Made by a program: the position numbers and the translations under genes. The notes beneath the pieces are model-generated. The model did not search any database and was not told where the DNA came from. It worked only from the letters and a program-made list of their open reading frames with translations. From the NCBI RefSeq assembly GCF_030323545.1, contig NZ_CP122954.1, forward strand, positions 248,001 through 312,000: DNA of 64,000 nucleotides. Reading direction: 5' to 3'. The stretch is from Helicobacter pylori (lineage in GTDB: Bacteria > Campylobacterota > Campylobacteria > Campylobacterales > Helicobacteraceae). This document shows, piece after piece, positions 47,319 to 55,103 of this stretch (positions are counted from its first letter, which is position 1; every line of letters begins with the position of its first letter).

Positions 47319-47332
47319 GGAATGGATTTTGC
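47319..47332 (+). promoter_or_regulatory. Sigma-54 (RpoN) promoter
   Basis: GG at 47319-47320, ten bases, then GC at 47331-47332 inside TTGCTT give the -24/-12 spacing and the strong -12 sequence of sigma-54 promoters. The transcript would start near 47344, 26 bases before the next gene. In H. pylori RpoN controls middle flagellar genes with the activator FlgR. Confidence 0.82.
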
Positions 47333-47369
47333 TTAATATCAGCGTAAAATTCAATTTTAGGAAATTCGC

Positions 47370-47831
47370 ATGGCTGTTTCTTCTATCAATCAGTTTGATT
47401 CTAACCTCTATGGGCTTTTAAACGCTAAAAGCGCTCCTAAAGAAGACCTAGCTCCTATTGAAAGCGCAGAAAAAGTAGAACGAGAAAAAAAGGACGCTCC
47501 AACAGAAAACCTCCCCTTTAACCCTGACAAGCGAGAGACTTACGGCTTTTTGGTTTTAGAATTGATGAGCGATAGAGAATATGAGGCTTTTTTAAGGGCT
47601 ACGGCCGGAATGGATGAGAGCCAAAAACGCCTTGCCGCTCAGTCGCTCTATAGTTTGACGGATTTTTATAATGGGAAATTCTCTAAAGAAGTGGAAAACG
47701 CCCCCAAGCAACCGGTGAATGGCTTGCACAAAAAAGCCCTACAAACCTTTAACGCCACCAACCACAACGATTTTTTGCAACGCTATCAAAACGCTTACAA
47801 CAACCCTTCAACCATGGATGTGATCCTTTAA
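47370..47831 (+). CDS. Hypothetical protein under a sigma-54 promoter, probably flagellar
   Basis: This 153-residue soluble protein has no signal peptide or membrane helix. The N-terminal 50 residues are charged and low in structure; the core EYEAFLRATAGMDESQKRLAAQSLYSLTDFYNGKF looks helical, and the end QRYQNAYNNPSTMDVIL is N/Q-rich. No family recognised with confidence. From memory the position matches HP1233, reported in the RpoN regulon. A flagellar rod, hook or chaperone-type role is inference. AGGA precedes the ATG. Confidence 0.75.
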   Translation: MAVSSINQFDSNLYGLLNAKSAPKEDLAPIESAEKVEREKKDAPTENLPFNPDKRETYGFLVLELMSDREYEAFLRATAGMDESQKRLAAQSLYSLTDFYNGKFSKEVENAPKQPVNGLHKKALQTFNATNHNDFLQRYQNAYNNPSTMDVIL

Positions 47832-47854
47832 AGATTAGGGTTAATCAAGGATTG

Positions 47855-47887
47855 ATCATCAAAAACGCTTTTTAGCGTTTTGATGAT
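47855..47887. terminator. Bidirectional hairpin between convergent genes
   Basis: ATCATCAAAA-CGCT (one bulged A) pairs with AGCGTTTTGATGAT across a short T loop. It lies between the stop of the sigma-54 gene and that of folP and can stop both. Confidence 0.6.
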
Positions 47888-47925
47888 AACCAACGCCCAA
47901 TGGGATCAAAGCTAAAAATTTCGGT

Positions 47926-49068
47926 TTAATCCGTTTCTTCCAAACTCTTAAACACCTTGATGAGATCGATATGCTCATCAACATCATGCACTCTTAAAAT
48001 ACTCGCTCCATTTTGCAACGCCATTAAATGCAAGCTTAAAGTGCCGGCGAGCCGGTTTTGAACTTCACGCCCGGTGATAAGCCCGATCGTGTTTTTACGA
48101 CTCGCTCCCACCAATAAGGGTTTTTTGAATTTGAGGAAGTGGCTTAAATGCTTGATTAAGGCTAAATTATGCTCTTTTAATTTAGCGAATCCAAACCCAA
48201 TATCTAAAATAATATCTTGAAGCGCGTATTTTTCTAAAACCTCTAATTTTTCCTTAAAGAAGCGATCCATTTCATCAAACAGATTGTGGTAAAAAACATT
48301 TTCTTGCATGTCTTTGGGGGTTTTTTGAGCGTGCATTAAAATGCAAGTGGGCTTGTAATCTTTTGCGACTTCTAGCATTTTAATACTACTAAAACCGCTC
48401 ACATCATTAAGGATGGAAAAATAATGCTCCAAAGCCATTTGGGCGGTTGTGGCATGGTAGGTGTCTATGCTGAATTTAGCGTATTGGTAGAGTTTTTGGG
48501 ATTTGATCTCTAATAAAATTTCTTTTAAGCGATCTTGCTCTATTTTTGGATCAATGATTTCACTCTGTGGCCTTGAACTCGCCGCGCCTATATCAATGAG
48601 CGTGATACCCTTTTCTAATAATTGATAGATTTCTTCAAGCGCTTTTTTGCTATCAAACCGGCTTTTTTCATAAAAACTATCCGGCGTGAGATTCAAAATT
48701 GCCATGATCTGCGGGGCGTTAGGCTTTTGGGATTTAAGGTGGCTTTTTAATTCTTGCGCTAAATTTTTAAGCCCAAAGGGTTGGGAATGGCACTTAACAA
48801 TAAGGCGTTCTAACTGGCTAGCGCTCACAATCAACACCCCATCATAAAAAGGCTCTTTAGCTAAAATACAATCTCTTGGCGTGGCGAAATCGCCCCCAAC
48901 ACTGATGGCCTCTTGTTTTAAAATCAGCGTTGCGCTTAAAGGCAGATGTTGGATTTCAAAAACAAAGCTAACGCCTTTTTTATGCATATGGGTTTGAGCG
49001 GATTTTTCTGATCCGGTTTTTAAAAGGGCGTTTTTGAGTGCATCAGGGTTAAGGCGTTTTAAAATCAT
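47926..49068 (-). CDS. folP: Dihydropteroate synthase
   Basis: This 380-residue enzyme condenses pterin pyrophosphate with p-aminobenzoate. The DHPS core starts near residue 110 with IMAILNLTPDSFYE, followed by IDIGAASSRPQSE, FSIDTYH, LNDVSGFS, IILDIGFGFAK and LVGASRKNTIG. The first 110 residues are an extension absent from the E. coli enzyme (about 280 residues). It overlaps holB by 4 bases at the end of the rppH-lysC-hobA-holB run. Confidence 0.94.
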   Translation of the reverse strand: MILKRLNPDALKNALLKTGSEKSAQTHMHKKGVSFVFEIQHLPLSATLILKQEAISVGGDFATPRDCILAKEPFYDGVLIVSASQLERLIVKCHSQPFGLKNLAQELKSHLKSQKPNAPQIMAILNLTPDSFYEKSRFDSKKALEEIYQLLEKGITLIDIGAASSRPQSEIIDPKIEQDRLKEILLEIKSQKLYQYAKFSIDTYHATTAQMALEHYFSILNDVSGFSSIKMLEVAKDYKPTCILMHAQKTPKDMQENVFYHNLFDEMDRFFKEKLEVLEKYALQDIILDIGFGFAKLKEHNLALIKHLSHFLKFKKPLLVGASRKNTIGLITGREVQNRLAGTLSLHLMALQNGASILRVHDVDEHIDLIKVFKSLEETD

Positions 49069-49721
49069 GGTGTTTTCTTTTTAGATAAAAGGCTTAAAAG
49101 TAAGGGTAAAAGATTATAACTGAGCTTATAATAAGAGCTATTAGCCTTGATCGCTAAATCAAAGGCTTGCAATTCTTGCTCGTTTAAGGGGATCTTATGC
49201 CTGTTAACGCTCTCTAACAGGCTTTCAATTTTTTCCCTCTGATTTTCTCTAGAATCAAAATTTTCTTTGTCTAAATTTTTTAAAAACGCATAAATGTCTT
49301 TCAAATCCAGCTTTGATAAATCCAAATCTAAAGGTTTTAGGGGGATTTTTTGGCGTTTGTCTTCTTTGATTAAGCGGGATTTAATGGTGGCTAACACATG
49401 GTTTGGGCTTTTAGCAAACATGATAAAACAAACATTATTCGGGGGTTCTTCTAAGATTTTTAAAAGCGCGTTTTGGGCTTCTACGCCATAACTGGGCGCA
49501 GCGATTAAAAAGGCGTTTAATTCGCTGTGTTTGAGGTTGGCTTTGGATAGGACTTCTTTGGCATGCTCTATTTTAAAATCCTTGTTGAAAGTTTTGAACA
49601 CCTTTTTGTCTTTTTCAATAATCTCGGTGTAGAATTTAATGTGGTGTTCAAAAAGGCTTGCAGCCTCTTCTAAGCTTTCTTCAAGATTGTCCGTATAAAT
49701 AAGGCGGTTGAGGTTTTTCAC
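49065..49721 (-). CDS. holB: DNA polymerase III delta' subunit, shortened
   Basis: This 218-residue protein keeps the core motif APSYGVEAQNALLKILEEPPNNVCFIMFAKSPNHVLATIKSRL, which matches the clamp-loader sensor region of delta'. It is much shorter than E. coli HolB (334), lacking most of the N-terminal zinc/ATPase part. It acts in clamp loading with HolA and DnaX. It overlaps both hobA and folP by 4 bases. Confidence 0.85.
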   Translation of the reverse strand: MKNLNRLIYTDNLEESLEEAASLFEHHIKFYTEIIEKDKKVFKTFNKDFKIEHAKEVLSKANLKHSELNAFLIAAPSYGVEAQNALLKILEEPPNNVCFIMFAKSPNHVLATIKSRLIKEDKRQKIPLKPLDLDLSKLDLKDIYAFLKNLDKENFDSRENQREKIESLLESVNRHKIPLNEQELQAFDLAIKANSSYYKLSYNLLPLLLSLLSKKKTP

Positions 49722-50260
49722 AGAGTAACCTTATTGTATAGCACGCTAAAAAGCGCGTTTTCAAAGAGTTTGAAGAGCTGCAATAGTTTATAATCCAGCA
49801 AGCTATCATGCTCTTTTAAAAGCAAGCAATCTTCTTTAAGCTCTTCAAAAAGCCATAAAAAACTAGGGATTTTACTCAGTAGTATCGTTTTCAAGCCTTC
49901 ATTTTCAACCCTCCCAACATGCCAAAACATGGGGTTTTGATAAGTCAGCTCTATGGTGGCTAGAGAGAGATTCGCATCGTTTTTCGGGTAGAAAGAAGAA
50001 GCGTTAAAATCAATGACGGACAATAAGGGGCGCTCTTTTAAATCTTTAGGGTTGAGGTTAGAAAGAATGTAGTTTAAAAACCAACGCCTAGAAGAATCAG
50101 CGCTCACTAACAGCGATCCGCCATTAAGCACATGCGAGATGGTTTGCGCGATGAGTTTGGCATAGCTTGATCGTTCTAATTCCAGCCACCCGCTTTGTTG
50201 GGCGATAAACTCCCCCTGATCGCGCACAAATTCCTTGATCCAGTCGTAGAAATTTTTCAT
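49718..50260 (-). CDS. hobA: DnaA-binding replication initiator HobA
   Basis: This 180-residue protein contains GGSLLVSADSSRRWFLNYILSNL and a central LLSVIDFNASSFYPKND. Position and sequence match HobA (HP1230 from memory), which binds DnaA domain I and promotes oligomerisation at oriC; its fold resembles SIS-domain DiaA. It is restricted to epsilon-proteobacteria. Overlaps lysC and holB by 4 bases each, tying an initiation factor to a clamp-loader gene. Confidence 0.88.
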   Translation of the reverse strand: MKNFYDWIKEFVRDQGEFIAQQSGWLELERSSYAKLIAQTISHVLNGGSLLVSADSSRRWFLNYILSNLNPKDLKERPLLSVIDFNASSFYPKNDANLSLATIELTYQNPMFWHVGRVENEGLKTILLSKIPSFLWLFEELKEDCLLLKEHDSLLDYKLLQLFKLFENALFSVLYNKVTL

Positions 50261-51474
50261 TGATCTAATTGATACACCGCATGCAAAGTTCTGACGGCCA
50301 ATTCAGCGTATTTAATGTCAATCAAAACCGAAATTTTAATCTCGCTTGTAGAAATCATCATGATGTTGATATTGTCTTTAGCTAGGGCTTTAAAAGCGAT
50401 GCTCGCTACCCCAGAATGCGACTTCATGCCCACGCCCACTATGGAAACTTTAGCGATATTTTCATCATAATCAATGGAATCCATTTGCGCTAAAAAAGGC
50501 TTTAAGGCTTGTTTGGTTTCTTCTATTTGGGTTTTAACGATCGTAAAATCTAAATCGGTTTTGCCGTCTCTGCCGATCGTTTGGACGATCATATCCACAT
50601 TAATGCGATACTCCGCTAAAGCGCCAAAGATTTCAGCGGCAATGCCAGGCCGATCTTCCACGCCCTCCATGCTCACACGAGCCTGATTTTTATCCAATGC
50701 GATCCCACTCACTATAGGGGTTTCCATGCGTTCTCCTTTAAAGTCTTTTTCAGCCACAATGAGCGTGCCTTCGCTATGGTTAAACGAATTGCGAGTCACT
50801 AATTTCACGCTGAGTTTTTTGGCTAATTCTACTGATCGGTTTAACAACACTTTAGCCCCCATAGAAGCTAATTCAAGCATTTCATCATAGCTGATTTGCG
50901 CGATTTTTTGAGCCTTTTCTTCAATGCGCGGATCGGTGGTATAAACGCCATCCACATCCGTATAGATTTCGCACAGATCCGCTTTTAAAGCCCCGGCCAA
51001 AGCGACCGCGCTCAAATCGCTCCCCCCACGCCCTAAAGTCGTTGTTTCGCCTTGAATGTCAGCGCCTTGAAACCCAGCGATCACCACAATGTAGTTTTTT
51101 TCTAAAAGCTCTGTGATGCGTTGGGTGTCAATGGATTGGATCACAGCGTTTTGAAAATGCGAACTGGTTAAAATGCCCGCTTCTTTCCCGCTCAAGGAAA
51201 TGGCTCTATGCCCATACCTTTCTAACGCCATGCTCAAAGCCGCGCTTGAAATCCATTCCCCAGCACTCACAATCCTGTCCATTTCTCGCTTGTTAGGGTT
51301 ATGGCTAAAATTCTTGCCAAATTCTAAAAGCCTGTCGGTTTCGCCGCTCATCGCAGAAACCACCACCACGACTTGATGCCCTAATTTAACGCTTTCTAAA
51401 ACCCTTTGAGCGACATTGTGGATCCTTTCTATGCTGCCCATGCTCGTGCCGCCGTATTTTTGAACGATTAACAC
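50257..51474 (-). CDS. lysC: Aspartate kinase
   Basis: This 405-residue enzyme of the lysine, threonine and methionine branch, needed also for diaminopimelate, starts MLIVQKYGGTSMGS. The frame is open to 51507, but the GTG at 51474 lies one base after the rppH stop and gives the normal N terminus. The kinase domain has TTLGRGGSDLSAVALA; two ACT domains follow near residues 260-405 (VEDRPGIAAEIF, VGMKSHSGVASIAF) for feedback control. Confidence 0.93.
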   Translation of the reverse strand: MLIVQKYGGTSMGSIERIHNVAQRVLESVKLGHQVVVVVSAMSGETDRLLEFGKNFSHNPNKREMDRIVSAGEWISSAALSMALERYGHRAISLSGKEAGILTSSHFQNAVIQSIDTQRITELLEKNYIVVIAGFQGADIQGETTTLGRGGSDLSAVALAGALKADLCEIYTDVDGVYTTDPRIEEKAQKIAQISYDEMLELASMGAKVLLNRSVELAKKLSVKLVTRNSFNHSEGTLIVAEKDFKGERMETPIVSGIALDKNQARVSMEGVEDRPGIAAEIFGALAEYRINVDMIVQTIGRDGKTDLDFTIVKTQIEETKQALKPFLAQMDSIDYDENIAKVSIVGVGMKSHSGVASIAFKALAKDNINIMMISTSEIKISVLIDIKYAELAVRTLHAVYQLDQ

Positions 51475-51475
51475 C

Positions 51476-51943
51476 CTATAAATACCCCTCTCTTTTGAAA
51501 TAAGCAATGACTTGGCGGTACACTTGACGCTTAAAGGGAACGATTTTTTTAAGCAAATCCTTAAGATGGATGAATTGATAAGCTCTAAATTCTGGCGTGT
51601 GTTTGTTCAAATCAATGTTGTTAGCATGCTTTAGGCGCACTAAAAAATAGCGTTGCTTTTGCCCGTCAAACGAATAGAATTTATGCTCTATATTGCTTGG
51701 GAAATCATAGGCGATCCATCTGGGGTATTGCGCTAAAATCTCTATTTCATTCGTGCCAATTTCTTCTAATAATTCTCTATGGAGCGCTTCTAAAGGGGTT
51801 TCGCCCTCATCAATGCCCCCTTGGGGGAACTGCCACGCCCCTTCAATATCTATGCGCTCGGCGATAAAAATTTCGCATGTATTAGGGTAGTCTGGCGACA
51901 CAATGATAGCCGCAACGTTAGGACGATATTTTTTATGTAGCAT
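51476..51943 (-). CDS. rppH: RNA pyrophosphohydrolase RppH (Nudix)
   Basis: This 155-residue Nudix hydrolase has the box running from G42 to G63 with E48, R56, E57, E60 and E61, and starts [12 protein letters not shown]. It removes pyrophosphate from 5' triphosphate RNA ends, initiating decay. In H. pylori this activity is documented. It is the first gene of the run to folP. Confidence 0.94.
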   Translation of the reverse strand: MLHKKYRPNVAAIIVSPDYPNTCEIFIAERIDIEGAWQFPQGGIDEGETPLEALHRELLEEIGTNEIEILAQYPRWIAYDFPSNIEHKFYSFDGQKQRYFLVRLKHANNIDLNKHTPEFRAYQFIHLKDLLKKIVPFKRQVYRQVIAYFKREGYL

Positions 51944-51983
51944 AGGTCTTTATTTTAGCTCTTTCTTGTTTGATTAAGATGGT

Positions 51984-51989
51984 ATTATA
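51984..51989 (-). promoter_or_regulatory. -10 box of the rppH-lysC-hobA-holB-folP operon
   Basis: On the minus strand a perfect TATAAT lies about 41 bases before the rppH ATG. It is the only good promoter seen before these five tightly packed genes. Confidence 0.65.
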
Positions 51990-52062
51990 GTGCATGCTGG
52001 CTTTAAGTAGGGTTAAGAATGCCATTAAAATCAAAAATTAAGAAAAAAGGGTTTGAAACTCA

Positions 52063-52093
52063 TTTTAATAGCGTCCAAATAACGCTATTAAAA
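52063..52093 (-). terminator. Terminator of the cytochrome c gene
   Basis: TTTTAATAGCG (52063-52073) and CGCTATTAAAA (52083-52093) form a perfect 11-bp stem with a 9-base loop; the arms carry their own A and T runs. It lies 11 bases past the stop at 52104. Confidence 0.75.
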
Positions 52094-52103
52094 CTGAGAG
52101 GGT

Positions 52104-52394
52104 TTATTTGAGAGTGGGGATGTATTTGGCTAAAGCTTTGATGTCTTCATCGCTTAATTTTTTAGCTTGCGCGGTCATGACAGGATTCTTGTTGGCACCG
52201 CTTTTAAAATCCATAAGATCTTTTTCAATTTCTGCTTCACTCATCATATTAACGATTTTGCTTTTGCCTAAAGCTTTCTTTTCAAACTTAACCCCATGGC
52301 AAGCGGCACAACTTTTTGCAAGAGCCTTAACATCTGTTGCCATTAAAACATTTGCGAACGCTAAAACGCCTAAAGCCATAATAACCTTTTTCAT
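52104..52394 (-). CDS. Periplasmic cytochrome c-553
   Basis: This 96-residue protein has a signal peptide of about 19 residues and the heme motif CAACH (C29, C32, H33). The axial methionine is probably the one in NPVMTAQAKK. It carries electrons from the bc1 complex to the cbb3 oxidase. The frame is open upstream to 52439, but ATG 52394 follows GAGGAG by 7 bases and starts the signal peptide correctly. Confidence 0.94.
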   Translation of the reverse strand: MKKVIMALGVLAFANVLMATDVKALAKSCAACHGVKFEKKALGKSKIVNMMSEAEIEKDLMDFKSGANKNPVMTAQAKKLSDEDIKALAKYIPTLK

Positions 52395-52430
52395 CGTTTG
52401 TCTCCTCATGCTTATCAAAATGATCTTAAA

Positions 52431-52440
52431 ATGATACAAT
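52431..52440. promoter_or_regulatory. Overlapping divergent -10 boxes for cytochrome c and hemW
   Basis: TACAAT on the plus strand (52435-52440) fits a hemW promoter, and TATCAT on the minus strand (52436-52431) fits a cytochrome c promoter. Their overlap would make the two starts mutually exclusive. Confidence 0.4.
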
Positions 52441-52489
52441 TACAAGTTTAAGTTTTGCTTAAAATAAAGTGAAAATGAGAGAAATAAAT

Positions 52490-53527
52490 ATGATTTTATA
52501 CATTCATATCCCCTTTTGTGAAAATAAATGCGGTTATTGCGCTTTCAATTCCTATGAAAATAAGCATGGGCTAAAAGAAGAATACACTCAAGCGTTATGC
52601 CTGGATTTAAAGCATGCCTTAAGTCAAACTGATGAACCAATTGAAAGTATTTTTATTGGTGGCGGCACGCCTAACACTTTAAGCGTGGAGTCTTTTGAAA
52701 GGATTTTTGAAAGCATTTACCACAATGCGCGCTTGAGCTCAGATTGTGAGATCACCACTGAAGCTAACCCCGAATTGATTTCTAAAGCTTGGTGTCAAGG
52801 TTTAAAAGATTTAGGGATCAACCGCTTGAGTTTAGGGGTGCAAAGTTTTAGGGAGGATAAATTATTGTTTTTAGAGCGCCAACATTCCAAAAATACCGCT
52901 CCTGTGATAGAAACTATTTTAAAAAGCGGGATTGAAAATGTCAGCATTGATTTGATTTATAACACCCCATTAGATAATGAAAACTCTTTAAAAGAAGAAC
53001 TAAAGCTCGCTAAAGAACTCCCTATCAACCACTTGAGCGCTTACGCTTTGAGCGTTGAAAAAAACACGAATTTAGAAAAAAACGCCAAAAAACCCTCATG
53101 CGCTAATTTTGACAATGTAATCAAAGAGGCTTTAGAGGGCTTTTCTTTCAAGCAATACGAAGTGTCTAATTACGCTAGAAATTATCAAGTCAAACATAAT
53201 TTGGCTTACTGGGGGGCTAAAGATTACTTAGGGTGCGGGGCTGGGGCTGTAGGCTGCGTGGCGAATGAGCGTTTTTTTGCGAAAAAACTCATAGAAAACT
53301 ACATCAAAGACCCCCTAAAACGCCAAGTTGAGACGCTCAGCGAACAAGACAAGCGCTTAGAAAAATTGTTCTTAGGCTTAAGGTGTGAATTGGGGGTTGA
53401 ACTTAGTTTGTTAGATAAAAATAAAGTAAAGTTTTTGATTGAAGAGAACAAGGCTTTCATTAAAAATAACCGATTGATAGCGAGCGATTTTTTCATGGCC
53501 GATGAAATGGCTTTGTGGCTGTTATGA
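52490..53527 (+). CDS. hemW: Radical SAM protein HemW/HemN-like
   Basis: This 345-residue protein begins MILYIHIPFCENKCGYC with the radical SAM cysteines C10, C14 and C17, then GGGTPNTLS and GVQSFREDKLLFL. It lacks the extra N-terminal region of true coproporphyrinogen dehydrogenase HemN, so HemW (heme chaperone) is more likely. A GTG at 52469 would add 7 residues. A strong terminator follows. Confidence 0.85.
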   Translation: MILYIHIPFCENKCGYCAFNSYENKHGLKEEYTQALCLDLKHALSQTDEPIESIFIGGGTPNTLSVESFERIFESIYHNARLSSDCEITTEANPELISKAWCQGLKDLGINRLSLGVQSFREDKLLFLERQHSKNTAPVIETILKSGIENVSIDLIYNTPLDNENSLKEELKLAKELPINHLSAYALSVEKNTNLEKNAKKPSCANFDNVIKEALEGFSFKQYEVSNYARNYQVKHNLAYWGAKDYLGCGAGAVGCVANERFFAKKLIENYIKDPLKRQVETLSEQDKRLEKLFLGLRCELGVELSLLDKNKVKFLIEENKAFIKNNRLIASDFFMADEMALWLL

Positions 53528-53557
53528 TTGTAGGCTCTGCTTTAATCAAGCGCCAAT

Positions 53558-53579
53558 AAAACGCCAAAAAGCGTTTTTT
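53558..53579 (+). terminator. hemW terminator
   Basis: AAAACGC and GCGTTTT form a 7-bp stem with a 6-base loop, and the T-run continues for two more bases. It touches the stop codon of the convergent crcB. Confidence 0.7.
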
Positions 53580-53970
53580 AATTAACGCCTATAAAATTTT
53601 TAGCCAAAAACCAACCAATGGCTACCCCAATAAGCCCTAAAATGTTAGTGCCTAAGACATAAGAAATGGCTTCAATGTATTGGGATTTTTGCAAGAGTTT
53701 TAAAGTGTCTAACCCGTAAGAAGAAAAGGTTGTAAAACCCCCTAAAACCCCAGTTATAAAGAAAATCCCAAAATCATCGCCAAAAACTTTTTTAACAGCC
53801 AAATGCCCCATAAAGCCGATGACAAAGCACCCTATGATATTCACGCTAAAAGTCCCTAAAGGGAAACTTTCAAACATTAAAAATTTACTGGGCATCATTT
53901 TGCCCACAAAATACCTTAACGAACTCCCTATAGCCCCCCCTAAAGCGGCCCATAAAAAGACAAAATTCAT
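53578..53970 (-). CDS. crcB: Fluoride channel CrcB (Fluc)
   Basis: This 130-residue protein has four helices. Motifs ALGGAIGSSLRYFVG, FPLGTFSVNIIGCFVIGFMG and GVLGGFTTFSSYGLDTL, with the pore phenylalanines and Asn, are all present. It exports fluoride as a dimer. No fluoride riboswitch was seen in the short upstream gap. Confidence 0.95.
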   Translation of the reverse strand: MNFVFLWAALGGAIGSSLRYFVGKMMPSKFLMFESFPLGTFSVNIIGCFVIGFMGHLAVKKVFGDDFGIFFITGVLGGFTTFSSYGLDTLKLLQKSQYIEAISYVLGTNILGLIGVAIGWFLAKNFIGVN

Positions 53971-54016
53971 GCATCATCCTTTAAAAAATAACTGAGAGCA
54001 TTATAATGAGATGTTT

Positions 54017-54697
54017 TTAACATTCCTTAACCCTCAAACTCAAAGCCAGTTCTAAACACGCTTCTAAGGAGGGCTTTTTAGCGCTATAGCTTTGAATGCC
54101 TTTCTCTTGTAGGTAAGAAGCGGTCGTGTTGCCAATGCTTATAGCGGTGTAATTTTCTAAAAATTCAAAATAGTGCAAGAAGGCTTTTGCATGGCTTATA
54201 GCGGTAAAAATCAGAACGCTCTTTTCTTTGGGTTTTAGGGCGTTTCGCTCGCTTAAGGTTAAATGTTTGAGCTTGTTTTCATAAACAACGGCTTGCTTGA
54301 AATCAATGCCATGCTCTAAAAGAATGGCGTCTAAAGAAGAGGCAATCTCTTTTGCCCTGAGATACAAAACGCTTTTTTTTTCCAATAAAGGAATGATTTC
54401 TTGAACGAACTCTTTGCCATGGGCTTTTTTTCCTATAAAGGCGACTTTAAAATGGTGATCTTGTAAGGTTTTTGCGGTGGGTTCGCTCAAAGCGTAAGCA
54501 GGAATGTTTTGTAGAATTTGGAGTTTGGGGCTGTTTTTTAGAGTTTCTAGCAAGGAAAACACCGCATTTTTAGAAGTGAAAATAAGAGCGTTAAAAGGGG
54601 TTGGATCTAATTTTAAGGGATAATAGCAAAATTCATTTAAAATGAGAGTCTTATAAGGGGCGATTCTTTGAGAATGCACCCATACAATCTCCCTCAT
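54017..54697 (-). CDS. hemD: Uroporphyrinogen III synthase
   Basis: This 226-residue two-lobed enzyme closes hydroxymethylbilane to uroporphyrinogen III. HemD sequences vary widely; FNALIFTSKNAVFSLLETL, the SVLYLRAKEIASSLDAILLEHGIDFKQAVVYE segment and AISIGNTTASYLQEKGI are recognisable. It overlaps nothing but sits 2 bases after the rhodanese gene. Confidence 0.85.
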   Translation of the reverse strand: MREIVWVHSQRIAPYKTLILNEFCYYPLKLDPTPFNALIFTSKNAVFSLLETLKNSPKLQILQNIPAYALSEPTAKTLQDHHFKVAFIGKKAHGKEFVQEIIPLLEKKSVLYLRAKEIASSLDAILLEHGIDFKQAVVYENKLKHLTLSERNALKPKEKSVLIFTAISHAKAFLHYFEFLENYTAISIGNTTASYLQEKGIQSYSAKKPSLEACLELALSLRVKEC

Positions 54698-54699
54698 GC

Positions 54700-55032
54700 C
54701 TAGTCTTTTTTACCGCAAGTGTCATCATAGACCATTCTAAAGCCGTATTTTTCAAAATCATAGACATTGCCCTCTAAATAATAAGGCGTATAGCCTAATT
54801 CATGCATGCTTTTAGCCGCATCTAAAGCCCTGCGACCAGCCCTACAATGGAGCAACACTTTTTTATCTTGGTGCTTAGATAAAAAATCAGCAAGCTTTTC
54901 TTGGTCATTGACGCTAATGAGCGTAGCGTTAGGCAAATGCAATTCTTCATATTCGTCCAATTCGCGCACATCTACGACGATAAAATCATTGAAATTGACT
55001 TCTTCTAAACTGATTGCATAATCTTCGAGCAT
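54700..55032 (-). CDS. Single-domain rhodanese-like sulfurtransferase
   Basis: This 110-residue protein of one rhodanese domain has the active-site loop CRAGRR (C63) and the N-terminal DVRELDEYEELHLPNATLI. It may move sulfane sulfur; the acceptor is unknown. Encoded directly before hemD. Confidence 0.88.
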   Translation of the reverse strand: MLEDYAISLEEVNFNDFIVVDVRELDEYEELHLPNATLISVNDQEKLADFLSKHQDKKVLLHCRAGRRALDAAKSMHELGYTPYYLEGNVYDFEKYGFRMVYDDTCGKKD

Positions 55033-55064
55033 GTTTATCCTTAATTTTTAAAGTTAGGTTATGT

Positions 55065-55070
55065 TACAAT
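55065..55070 (+). promoter_or_regulatory. -10 box for the D-lactate dehydrogenase gene
   Basis: TACAAT lies 34 bases before the GTG start at 55104; AAGGAG follows at 55094. Confidence 0.5.
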
Positions 55071-55103
55071 GATTTGATAAATAGGAATGTTTAAGGAGCG
55101 TGT

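Noticed and set aside
47370..47831. Assignment of the sigma-54 gene as FlgJ
   Set aside because: No rod-binding or muramidase motif could be recognised in the sequence; only the promoter supports a flagellar role.
52395..52439. 15-residue extension of cytochrome c
   Set aside because: It would spoil the signal peptide and overlap the promoter; ATG 52394 has GAGGAG.
53971..54016. Fluoride riboswitch before crcB
   Set aside because: The gap is only 46 bases and shows no recognisable aptamer.
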